Source: Kitasatospora purpeofusca (GTDB taxonomy: Bacteria > Actinomycetota > Actinomycetes > Streptomycetales > Streptomycetaceae). From it: DNA of 64,000 bases. Of this stretch, positions 50,131 through 57,239 are shown piece by piece. Numbering within the stretch: the stretch's first letter is position 1; each line of letters starts with the position of its first letter. The DNA lies in contig NZ_JODS01000009.1 in the NCBI RefSeq assembly GCF_000718025.1, forward strand, positions 124,001 to 188,000, in the 5' to 3' direction. Under the pieces are notes generated by a model. The model saw only the letters and a program-made list of their open reading frames with translations, did no database searches and was not told the DNA's origin. Position numbers and translations under genes: made by a program.

Positions 50131-50787
50131 TCAGCCGAGCCGGAGGTTCCAGCGACCGGCCCGGCCGGTCAGTTCGACCACCGCCAGCGGGGGCACGTCC
50201 AGACGCCGGAAGGCCTGGTCCGGGACGCCGAGCGCGTGCACGGCCGCGGCCCGGACGGCGTCCGGCTCGGCGACCACGAGGACCCGGCCGGTGAGCCCGG
50301 CCGCCGTCCCGTCCAGCCACCCGGCGACCCGGGCGCACAGCTGCCGCACCGACTCGCCCCCGTGCGGGGCGGCGGCCGGGTCGGCGAGCCAGGCCATCAG
50401 GGCCTCCGGCTCCTCGGCGGCCACCTCGTCGAGGGTCCGCCCGCGCCAGCGCCCGGCCGCGCAGCCGCGCAGCTCGGGCTCGGCGACCGCGTCGGCCAGG
50501 CCGAGCTCCTCGGCCGTGCGGCGGCAGCGGGCCGAGGGCGAGACGAAGCGGTGGGACGCCACCGGGAGGTCCGGCCGGAGGGCGCGGGCCGCGCGCACCC
50601 CGGCCTCGTCCAGCGCGTCCCCGCCGTCGGCCGCGCCGCCGTCGGCCGCGCCGCCGTCCGCCGCACCGCCGTCCGCCGCACCGCCGTTCGCCGCACTGAT
50701 CCCGTACGCGGAGGCTTCGTCGGCGAACCGTGCCTGCCGCAGTTCGGGTCCGATCGCCGGGGAGACGAAGATCACCCGTACCGTCAC
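50131..50787 (-). CDS. Histidine-phosphatase-superfamily protein lacking the RHG motif
   Basis: 218 residues. The fold is recognisable from SHRFVSPSARCRRTAEELGL, CAAGRWRGRTLDEVAAEEP, PHGGESVRQLCARVAGWL and VLVVAEPDAVRAAAVHALG. The N-terminal strand reads VIFVSPAIGPELRQARF, so the phospho-accepting RHG is replaced by VSPA and catalysis by the usual route is not expected. A Gly/Ala/Asp repeat (GGAAD units from 15-bp DNA repeats) sits at ~35-57. GTG 50787 follows AAGGGGGAAAACAC. It is divergent from the cbtBA riboswitch. A CobC-like ancestor is possible given the B12 context (inference). Confidence 0.75.
   Translation of the reverse strand: MTVRVIFVSPAIGPELRQARFADEASAYGISAANGGAADGGAADGGAADGGAADGGDALDEAGVRAARALRPDLPVASHRFVSPSARCRRTAEELGLADAVAEPELRGCAAGRWRGRTLDEVAAEEPEALMAWLADPAAAPHGGESVRQLCARVAGWLDGTAAGLTGRVLVVAEPDAVRAAAVHALGVPDQAFRRLDVPPLAVVELTGRAGRWNLRLG
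50625..50697. repeat. 15-bp in-frame minisatellite in the phosphatase-like gene
   Basis: Four to five tandem 15-bp copies related to CCGCCGTCGGCCGCG, with CCGCCGTCCGCCGCA variants. They encode GGAAD repeats, an insertion between the first strand and the rest of the phosphatase fold. Confidence 0.75.
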
Positions 50788-50939
50788 GTGTTTTCCCCCT
50801 TCGTACACCTGTCACCCTTGGGGGCCCTCGGAGCGCCGCGCTCCGTGCCCTCCCCGCGCCCGCCCCGCGCGCGAATCCGCAGGTCGCGCCACGACAACGA
50901 TTCCGTGAGCGCCCTTGGCGCCGTCGTCACCGGGCGCTA

Positions 50940-51072
50940 CGGTCTCCCCCGACAACTGAAGACGACGGCGAGACGGAAGTCCGGTGCGAATCCGGCACGG
51001 TCGCGCCACTGTATGCCGGACCAGGTCACCTCACGCAACGGCGGGGCCCGGCAAGTCAGACCCGATGGCCGT
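50940..51072 (+). promoter_or_regulatory. Cobalamin riboswitch upstream of cbtBA
   Basis: The core ACGGAAGTCCGGTGCGAATC begins at 50973 and runs into CGGCACGGTCGCGCCACTGT and GCCGGACC. The 3' block GGCAAGTCAGACCCGATGGC is at 51049-51068. This is the classical arrangement of a B12 riboswitch in front of the CbtAB cobalt transporter. About 50 nt of leader precede the cbtB start with AGGAGG at 51110. Confidence 0.94.
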
Positions 51073-51122
51073 CGTCCGAGCTCCACCGAACGGGACGCGT
51101 GTTTCCCCCAGGAGGTCCTGCC

Positions 51123-51347
51123 ATGGCCCAGTCCGTCTTGTCCCCCAGCCTGCCCTCGGCCGGCTCCGCCCCCGCATCGCTGCCGATCCGCGCGATCCTG
51201 CCCTGGGCGCTGTTCCTCGGCACCCTGATGCTGGTCCTGCTCTACTTCGTCGGCGCCGAGCAGGGCGCCACCTCGGTCTTCTCCGGTGCGACGGTGCACG
51301 AATGGGTGCACGACGGTCGGCACCTGCTCGGCTTCCCCTGCCACTGA
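51123..51347 (+). CDS. cbtB: CbtB cobalt transporter subunit
   Basis: 74 residues. One membrane helix (ILPWALFLGTLMLVLLYFVG) is followed by the conserved His-rich tail VHEWVHDGRHLLGFPCH, the CbtB hallmark and probable metal-binding site. It works with CbtA in predicted cobalt uptake for cobalamin synthesis. AGGAGG is seven bases upstream of the ATG. cbtA follows 19 bp later. Confidence 0.95.
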   Translation: MAQSVLSPSLPSAGSAPASLPIRAILPWALFLGTLMLVLLYFVGAEQGATSVFSGATVHEWVHDGRHLLGFPCH

Positions 51348-51366
51348 TCCCGGAGAACACGCACCG

Positions 51367-52236
51367 ATGAACAACTCCGCAACCATGCCGTCCGGCACCG
51401 TGGGCAGACTCCTGCTGCGCGGTCTGCTGGCCGGCCTGATAGCCGGGCTGGTGGCCTTCGTCTTCGCCTACACCGTCGGCGAGGGCCCCGTCTCGGACTC
51501 CATCGCGCAGGAGCAGGCGCACTCCGCCCCGGCCGGGCACCACGACCACGGCGGCGGCTCCGCGGCCGCGGCCGGCGGTGCCGAGGACGCGTCCGCGCAC
51601 GAGCACGCGGCCTCCGACGCCGGGGGCGAGGAGGAGGAACTGGTCAGCCGGGACCTCCAGTCCACCGCCGGTCTCGCCACCGGCGTGCTGGTGTACGGCG
51701 TCGCGGTCGGCGGGATCGCCGCGCTGGCGTTCTGCTTCGCCCTCGGCCGGGTCGGCCGGTTCGGCCCCCGGGCCACCGCCGCGCTGGTCGCGGGCGCGGC
51801 CTTCGTCACCGTCTACTTCGTGCCGTTCCTCAAGTACCCGGCGAACCCGCCGGCGGTCGGCAATCCGGACACCATCGGGAAGCGCACCGCGCTGTTCTTC
51901 CTGATGATCGCGCTCAGCGTGCTGATCGGCGTCGCCGCGGTGATCCTCGGCAAGCGCCTGGCCCCGCGCCTGGGCACCTGGAACGCCACCGTCGCGGCCG
52001 GCCTCGGCTACGCCGTGGTGATGGCCGTGCTGGCCTTCGTCCTGCCGCCCAACGACGACGCGATCCCGGACGGTTTCCCGGCCGCGCTGCTGTGGGACTT
52101 CCGGCTCGCCTCGATCGGCCTCCAGGTGGTGCTGTGGACGGGGTTCGCCCTGCTCTTCGGCACCCTGGCCGACCGGGCCCTCGCCCCGGCGGCTCCGGCC
52201 GCCGAGCGCGCGCCGGTCGCCGCCCCGGCGGTCTGA
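51367..52236 (+). CDS. cbtA: CbtA cobalt transporter subunit
   Basis: 289 residues with about six membrane segments (LLLRGLLAGLIAGLVAFVFAY, LATGVLVYGVAVGGIAALAF, ATAALVAGAAFVTVYFVPFL, TALFFLMIALSVLIGVAAVI, VAAGLGYAVVMAVLAFVLP and a last segment near LQVVLWTGFALLFG). A hydrophilic loop (~45-90) is rich in His, Asp and Glu (HHDHGGG, HEHAASDAGGEEEE), typical of CbtA. It is cotranscribed with cbtB under the cobalamin riboswitch. A strong terminator follows. Confidence 0.94.
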   Translation: MNNSATMPSGTVGRLLLRGLLAGLIAGLVAFVFAYTVGEGPVSDSIAQEQAHSAPAGHHDHGGGSAAAAGGAEDASAHEHAASDAGGEEEELVSRDLQSTAGLATGVLVYGVAVGGIAALAFCFALGRVGRFGPRATAALVAGAAFVTVYFVPFLKYPANPPAVGNPDTIGKRTALFFLMIALSVLIGVAAVILGKRLAPRLGTWNATVAAGLGYAVVMAVLAFVLPPNDDAIPDGFPAALLWDFRLASIGLQVVLWTGFALLFGTLADRALAPAAPAAERAPVAAPAV

Positions 52237-52295
52237 CCACCGGCCCTCACCGGCTCTCACCTGCCGTCACCGGACCGCACCGGACCGCTCCGCAC

Positions 52296-52340
52296 CACCA
52301 CTCGACCCCGCCGAAGGCGCGCCGGCGGGGTCGAGTGGTG
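52296..52340. terminator. Bidirectional terminator between cbtA and the VC0807-like gene
   Basis: A perfect 18-bp stem (arms 52296-52313 and 52323-52340, CACCACTCGACCCCGCCG and its complement) with a 9-nt loop between convergent genes. Confidence 0.9.
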
Positions 52341-52364
52341 CTGCGGCGGCGTCCGGCCGCCGGA

Positions 52365-53081
52365 TCAGACCGTCGCCGCCTCGGCGCTCGCCGCCCCGGC
52401 CTGTGCTGCCTGTGCCGCCTCCCGCTCCGCCCCGGCGGCCGCGCCCCGGGCCCGGGCCCGCTTGGCGTAGGCGATCGTCCAGGTGACCAGCAGCGCCGTC
52501 ACCCCCAGAGACAGCACCGTGTTCAGCGCCTGCATCGCGTCGGTGTCGAGCACGTACGAGAGCCCGACCCGCAGCCCGGCCTCCAGCAGATAGGCCACCC
52601 CCCAGCCGACGGTCAGATTGCGCTGGACCCGGCGGAACCCGGGCAGCGCCCAGAGCCCCTCCCAGCGCTCCAGCGACGAGGCCGAGCCGTCGGTGGCGAA
52701 CTTGCGGCCGAAGTAGAACATCAGCGGCCGGGGCGCGGCCAGACTGGCCAGGCAGATCACTCCGAACAGCCCCGTGATCACCGAGTCCTTGACCAGCAGG
52801 AAGTGCGCGTCGGCCGGCCCGGCCAGGGTGACCGCGACGGTCAGCCCCAGGAACAGCAGCGACACCGCCGCGAACTCGTCCACCCGCCGCTGCCACGCCA
52901 GGTAGATCCCCAGATCGACGGCGGGCCAGACGGCCGAGATCACCAGCGCGGTGAACTCACCGTAACCGTGGCCGGTGAGCTGGTTGTAGGTGATGATCGG
53001 CGCGACGACGTTCAGGCCGATGGTGAGCGCCCAGCCGAGTGCGTTCGCACCGCCGCGCCCCTTGGTTGCCTCGGACGGCAA
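52365..53081 (-). CDS. VC0807-like integral membrane protein
   Basis: 238 residues, about six hydrophobic segments (ALTIGLNVVAPIITYNQLTG, FTALVISAVWPAVDLGIYLA, VSLLFLGLTVAVTLAGPAD, VITGLFGVICLASLAAP, TVGWGVAYLLEAGLRVGLSYVL, LNTVLSLGVTALLVTWTIA in pieces) and the FYFGRKFATDG motif I associate with the VC0807 family of unknown function. The start appears to be TTG 53081 behind GGGGGAAACC. The Ala/Glu-rich C-terminus is cytoplasmic. Function unknown. Confidence 0.75.
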   Translation of the reverse strand: MPSEATKGRGGANALGWALTIGLNVVAPIITYNQLTGHGYGEFTALVISAVWPAVDLGIYLAWQRRVDEFAAVSLLFLGLTVAVTLAGPADAHFLLVKDSVITGLFGVICLASLAAPRPLMFYFGRKFATDGSASSLERWEGLWALPGFRRVQRNLTVGWGVAYLLEAGLRVGLSYVLDTDAMQALNTVLSLGVTALLVTWTIAYAKRARARGAAAGAEREAAQAAQAGAASAEAATV

Positions 53082-53379
53082 GGTTTCCCCCGATGATCTT
53101 GATGATGGGCGGAGGGACTCTAGCGGATCCCCCGTCAGACCCGCTACGGCGCGCGCGCCCTCCCCCGACAGGTCGTCGACGACCTGTCACCGGCGCCCGG
53201 CAACAGCGGGAGCACGGACACACGTTCGCCGCGAATTCTCATCCGGCGCCCGGCCGCCCGGGCCCCACCGCCGCCCGGCCGCCGAACACCCCAGGCCCGC
53301 ACCGTTGGTGCGTGTGCACCGGCCGACGGAGCCCGCCCAAGCCCGCCCGCCGGCCGAAACACCTTTCCCGACAAGGCCA

Positions 53380-53410
53380 TTGACGAGTACGCGGAAACCG
53401 TCGCTAGGAT
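53380..53410 (+). promoter_or_regulatory. Promoter of the prolyl oligopeptidase gene
   Basis: TTGACG (53380-53385) and TAGGAT (53405-53410) separated by 19 bp resemble an HrdB-type promoter. The -10 box overlaps an in-frame ATG at 53409, so translation most likely starts at 53496 instead. The remainder of 53082-53495 holds no gene I can support. Confidence 0.6.
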
Positions 53411-53495
53411 GTCGGCGCTCTCGACGGCGACCCGCTCCGCGGCCGCCCCCCGAGTGGCGATCTCCGTTCCGTCCGCACGCCGGTTGGAGGGGGCC

Positions 53496-55646
53496 ATGAT
53501 GCCGATCGACCCGCTCGACCCGGCCGGGCGGCCGGAATACCCGCCCGTCGCACCCGGCGACACCGTCGACCGGCTGGGCGGGCGCGACGTCCCGGACCCG
53601 TACCGCGCCCTGGAGGACGCCGACGCCCCCGCGACCCGGGAGTGGTCGGCCGGCCAGCGGCGGCTGTTCGACCGGCTGCGCGACGGCTGGCCGACGCTGG
53701 ACGCGTTCCGGACCGCGATGACCCGGCTGACCGCCTTCGAACATCTGACCTCGCCCCAACTCGCGGGCGACCTGGCCTTCTTCACGGTCCGCGGCCCTGC
53801 GGACGAGCACCCCGCGCTGGCGGTCGCCGACCCCTCCGGCGCCCGCCGGATCCTGTTCGACCCGCACCGCCACGACCCCACCGGCTCTACCTCGCTGGGC
53901 GGTTGGACACCCGACCCGACCGGCACCCTGGTGGCCGTGCAGACCACCGAGGGCGGCGCCGAGGAGTACACCCTGCGGGTGCTGGACGTCGCCACCGGCC
54001 GCACGGTGGACGGGCCGATCACCGGCTGCCCGTACGGCAACGTCGCCTGGTCGGGCGGGCCGGACGCCTTCTACCACGTACGCGGCGGCCCGGGCGGCAC
54101 CGGTGGCGCCCGGCTGTACCTGCACCGGATCGGTGAGCACCCGGCCGCCGACGCCGAAGTCCCCGGTGCCGCAGCGCCCGCCGACGGCCCCGACCACGAC
54201 ACCGGCCACGACACAGCCGGCGACACCGACGACGACGGCCCGGGCCCCGAACTGGACGTCCTGCTCGGCGCGGACGGCCGCCTGCTGGTGGCCGCCACCG
54301 CCGACGGACTCTCCAGCGGCAACCGCGTCCGGATCGCCGACCTGGCCCTCGGCACCCCGGAGAAGCCCGACTGGCGCCCGCTGACCGCCCTGGACGGCGG
54401 CTGGAGCTCCCCCTGGCCCGCCACCGACGGCCTGCTCTACGTGCTCACCGACCTCGACGCGGACCGGGGCCGGATCCTGGTCCTGGACCCGGCGGCACCG
54501 GAGCGGCCGCGCACCCTCGTCCCCGAGCACGAGCACGAGGTGCTGGAGTCCTTCGCCGTCCTCGACGACCCCGCGCTGCCCGTCCCGCTGCTGCTGGTGC
54601 TCCGCTCGGCCGGCGGGTACGGCCGGATCACCCGGCACGACCTGCGCACCGGCGAACCGCTCGGCGCGCTCCCCCTGCCCGGCACCGGCGTCGTCACCGA
54701 TCTGACCTTCCGTCAGGGCGGCCACGAGGCCTGGTTCGGCTACTCCGACCCCACCACCCCGGAGACCGTCCACCACTACGACGCCCACCGCGGCACGACC
54801 GAGGTGTGGCGGGCACCGGGCACCCCGGACGTCCCCGCCGTACTGGTCTCCGAACTGCGCTGCGCCTCCCCGGACGGCACCGAGCTGACGGTGCTGCTCA
54901 CCCGGCCCGCCGACCGCCCGACCGGCCCGCTGCCGACCGTCCTCCAGGGCTACGGCGCCTTCGGCGAACCCCAGGTCGCCGACTACTACGCGGCGGCGCT
55001 CGCCTGGGCCGGCCTGGGCGGCCAGTTCGCGGTGGCCCGGGTGCGCGGCGGCGGCGAGCACGGCGAGGGCTGGCACCGCGCCGGGATGCGCGAGCACAAG
55101 CAGAACGGCATCGACGACTTCCTGGCCGCCGCCCGCGCCCTGCACGACCGGGGCCTGTGTCCGCCCGACGGGCTCGGCGCGTTCGGCCAGAGCGCCGGCG
55201 GCCTCCTGGTCGCCGCGGCGGCGACCCAGCACCCCGGGCTGTTCGCCGCCGTGGCGGCCACCGCCGCCCCGCTGGACATGGCTCGCTACGAGCTGAGCGG
55301 CTACGGGCCCTACTGGACCGACGAGTTCGGCACCCGGGAGGACCCGGAGGAGCTCGGTCGGCTGCTCGGCTACTCGCCGTACCACCGGGTGACGGCGGGC
55401 ACCGCCTACCCGGCCGTGCTGCTGACCGCGTTCGAGGACGACGCCAGGGTCGACCCGCTGCACGCCCGGAAGATGTGCGCCGCCCTGCAGCGCGCCACCT
55501 CCTCGGCGCGCCCGGTGCTGCTCCGCCAGGAGGCCGGCGTCGGGCACGGGGCCCGCGCCCGCACCGGGCGGCTCGCCTATTTCGCCGATGTGCTGGCTTT
55601 CCAGGCCGAATACCTGGGACTTTCCGTCCGCTCCGACCGATTCTGA
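53496..55646 (+). CDS. Prolyl oligopeptidase family serine peptidase (S9)
   Basis: 716 residues. A short N-terminal segment (YPPVAPGDTVDRLGGRDVPD with PYRALED) and a ~330-residue seven-bladed propeller precede the alpha/beta-hydrolase domain (~440-716). The catalytic triad is S566 in GAFGQSAGGLL, D648/D649 in FEDDARVDP, and H684 in GVGHGAR. The family cleaves short peptides, usually after Pro; relatives serve as leader or tailoring peptidases in RiPP pathways. ATG 53496 is behind GGAGGGGG. It lies 92 bp upstream of the candidate precursor gene, so precursor processing or self-protection is inferred. Confidence 0.87.
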   Translation: MMPIDPLDPAGRPEYPPVAPGDTVDRLGGRDVPDPYRALEDADAPATREWSAGQRRLFDRLRDGWPTLDAFRTAMTRLTAFEHLTSPQLAGDLAFFTVRGPADEHPALAVADPSGARRILFDPHRHDPTGSTSLGGWTPDPTGTLVAVQTTEGGAEEYTLRVLDVATGRTVDGPITGCPYGNVAWSGGPDAFYHVRGGPGGTGGARLYLHRIGEHPAADAEVPGAAAPADGPDHDTGHDTAGDTDDDGPGPELDVLLGADGRLLVAATADGLSSGNRVRIADLALGTPEKPDWRPLTALDGGWSSPWPATDGLLYVLTDLDADRGRILVLDPAAPERPRTLVPEHEHEVLESFAVLDDPALPVPLLLVLRSAGGYGRITRHDLRTGEPLGALPLPGTGVVTDLTFRQGGHEAWFGYSDPTTPETVHHYDAHRGTTEVWRAPGTPDVPAVLVSELRCASPDGTELTVLLTRPADRPTGPLPTVLQGYGAFGEPQVADYYAAALAWAGLGGQFAVARVRGGGEHGEGWHRAGMREHKQNGIDDFLAAARALHDRGLCPPDGLGAFGQSAGGLLVAAAATQHPGLFAAVAATAAPLDMARYELSGYGPYWTDEFGTREDPEELGRLLGYSPYHRVTAGTAYPAVLLTAFEDDARVDPLHARKMCAALQRATSSARPVLLRQEAGVGHGARARTGRLAYFADVLAFQAEYLGLSVRSDRF

Positions 55647-55677
55647 AGATCCCCCCGCGAAAAGCTGTTCTGACATC

Positions 55678-55707
55678 TTGTCCGGGAAGTTCTGCGATGA
55701 ATAGCAT
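55678..55707 (+). promoter_or_regulatory. Candidate promoter of the RiPP precursor
   Basis: TTGTCC (55678-55683) and TAGCAT (55702-55707) are separated by 18 bp. Transcription from here would begin near 55714, after the in-frame ATGs at 55697 and 55706. That favours the 18-residue reading of the precursor. Confidence 0.45.
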
Positions 55708-55738
55708 GGAGTCCGATCGGAGGGGGGAGGTGATTCCA

Positions 55739-55795
55739 ATGATCAAGAAGTCCACCAAGCGCTACAGCAGCGCCGCCAGCACCGCCAAGGGCTGA
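55739..55795 (+). CDS. Candidate RiPP precursor peptide (18 residues)
   Basis: The ORF encodes MIKKSTKRYSSAASTAKG. It has the strongest ribosome binding site in the window, GGGGGGAGGTGATTCCA, nearly fully complementary to the 16S tail, which argues for real and high translation. The peptide is basic, Ser/Thr/Ala-rich and ends in Gly. It is followed by a hairpin (55804-55840) and then an RRE-ThiF enzyme gene. A tiny precursor beside an RRE-E1-like enzyme recalls microcin C7 (MccA-MccB) and pantocin A (PaaP-PaaA). In-frame ATGs at 55697 and 55706 would give longer forms (up to 32 residues) in which Pro precedes MIKK. I do not recognise the peptide family. Confidence 0.65.
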   Translation: MIKKSTKRYSSAASTAKG

Positions 55796-55803
55796 GCCTG
55801 AAA

Positions 55804-55840
55804 TGCGGCGGGGCCTCCTTCGCAACGACGCCCCGCCGCA
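55804..55840 (+). terminator. Hairpin between precursor and ThiF gene (attenuator)
   Basis: A perfect 11-bp stem TGCGGCGGGGC with a 15-nt loop (arms 55804-55814 and 55830-55840), eight bases after the precursor stop. Such hairpins in RiPP operons let partial readthrough keep the precursor in excess over the modifying enzyme. Confidence 0.7.
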
Positions 55841-55917
55841 CCCGTCCGGAACTCCTCCGCACATTACCGGACCGGTATATCCATGATTTCCGTCGCCCAG
55901 TCCCCGGAGGGGTATTC

Positions 55918-57078
55918 GTGGCACGTCCCGCGCTCAAGACGAGCATCCCCTACTTCGTTTCCGACGGCTCGGTCCACTTCCGCCTCGGCGGCGAGCTGAC
56001 CTCGCTGGAGGACACCGACGGCCGCGTGCTGGGGCTGCTCCGGCTCCTGGACGGCAGCCGCGAGCTGGACGCCGTCCACCGCGACCTCAGCGCCGACTAC
56101 CCCGACCTCACCGCCGAGGACGTGCGCGAGGCCGTCGACGAACTGGACGCGATCGGCCTGGTGCAGGACACCGCCGACCGGGGCGAGGACTTCGACGCCG
56201 CCGCCCGCGAGCGCTGGTCCAACAACCTGGGCTTCTTCGAGACCTACGCCTCCCTGGGGACCTCCAAGTACGAGTTCCAGCGCCGCATCCGCGACGCCCG
56301 GGTGGCCGTGCTCGGCGTCGGCGGCATCGGCTCGCACACCCTGATCGACCTGGTCGCGATCGGCTTCACGGACATCCGGATCGTCGACTTCGACAAGATC
56401 GAGGTCTCCAACTTCAACCGCCAGATCATCTACGGCGAGCCGGACGTCGGCCGCACCAAGGTCCACGTCGCCGCCGAACGGGCCCGCCGGCTCAACAGCC
56501 GGGTGCGGGTCGACGCGGTCGAGGCCAAGCTGATGTCCGCCGACGACGTCTACGCGGTGGTGCACGACCGGGACATCGTGATCGCCGTGGTCGACCGCCC
56601 CAAGGTGCACGTCGCGCACTGGCTCAACGAGGGCTGCGTCCGGGCCGGAGCCACCCTGATCGGCGGCGGCGTCGACACCCAGCGGGCCATCCACTACACG
56701 ATGGTGCCCGGCGTCAGCGGCTGCGTGGAGTGCTGGTACGGGCAGGTCCGCCGGGACGACCCGACCTCGCGGATGGTGCTGGACGTCCTCGACGACATCG
56801 ACCGCGAGGGCAGCGCCTACGGCGAGGACACCGCCGCCTTCAACGGGCTGGTGGTGGTCGCGGCCGCCCACATGGTCTCCGAGATGGTCCGGCTGGCCTC
56901 GCGGGTCTGCCCGCCGCTCGCGGTGGGCCGGCTGCTGGAGCAGACCTTCCACAACCCCCGGGTGCACCAGGCCGAGACCTGGACCCGCGACCCGGACTGC
57001 GCCGTCTGCCGCGACGCCCGGCCCGCCGCCGGTGCCGAGTGGCTGACCCGGGTCGACCGGGAGGAGCTCCCCTTCTGA
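55918..57078 (+). CDS. RRE-ThiF E1-like adenylating enzyme (MccB/PaaA-like)
   Basis: 386 residues. The first ~95 residues form a PqqD-like winged-helix RiPP recognition element (VHFRLGGELTSLEDTDGR, LLRLLDGSRELDAVHRDL, DVREAVDELDAIGLVQD). The rest is an E1-like adenylation domain with VLGVGGIGSH (G133-G138, ATP), the IVDFDKIEVSNFNRQ motif and two zinc CxxC pairs, C269/C272 (GCVECW) and C361/C364 (CAVCRD). This domain order is that of MccB and PaaA, which adenylate short peptides. GTG 55918 follows GGAGGGG. The likely substrate is the 18-residue peptide just upstream, activated at its C-terminal Gly or a side chain (inference). Confidence 0.85.
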   Translation: MARPALKTSIPYFVSDGSVHFRLGGELTSLEDTDGRVLGLLRLLDGSRELDAVHRDLSADYPDLTAEDVREAVDELDAIGLVQDTADRGEDFDAAARERWSNNLGFFETYASLGTSKYEFQRRIRDARVAVLGVGGIGSHTLIDLVAIGFTDIRIVDFDKIEVSNFNRQIIYGEPDVGRTKVHVAAERARRLNSRVRVDAVEAKLMSADDVYAVVHDRDIVIAVVDRPKVHVAHWLNEGCVRAGATLIGGGVDTQRAIHYTMVPGVSGCVECWYGQVRRDDPTSRMVLDVLDDIDREGSAYGEDTAAFNGLVVVAAAHMVSEMVRLASRVCPPLAVGRLLEQTFHNPRVHQAETWTRDPDCAVCRDARPAAGAEWLTRVDREELPF

Positions 57079-57239
57079 CCGAGCGATCCGCGGAGCCACG
57101 GCCCGCGAACGGCCGGGAACCCGGCGGGAACGCCGTACCGGCGGCGCCCGCCGGGATTCCGGCCGTTCCCGGAACGACAACGGAACATCTCTTTCTTTCC
57201 ACCGATCCACCGTCGATAAAAGTGCATAGGAGAACGCCG

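Noticed and set aside
53409..53495. N-terminal extension of the prolyl oligopeptidase from ATG 53409
   Set aside because: The ATG overlaps the best -10 box, the added residues are not family-like, and a strong ribosome binding site precedes 53496.
56730..57239. Extended N-terminus of the MFS exporter
   Set aside because: It overlaps the ThiF coding sequence in another frame and is rich in Gly/Arg/Pro as expected for an out-of-frame translation; the GTG at 57240 has a good ribosome binding site.
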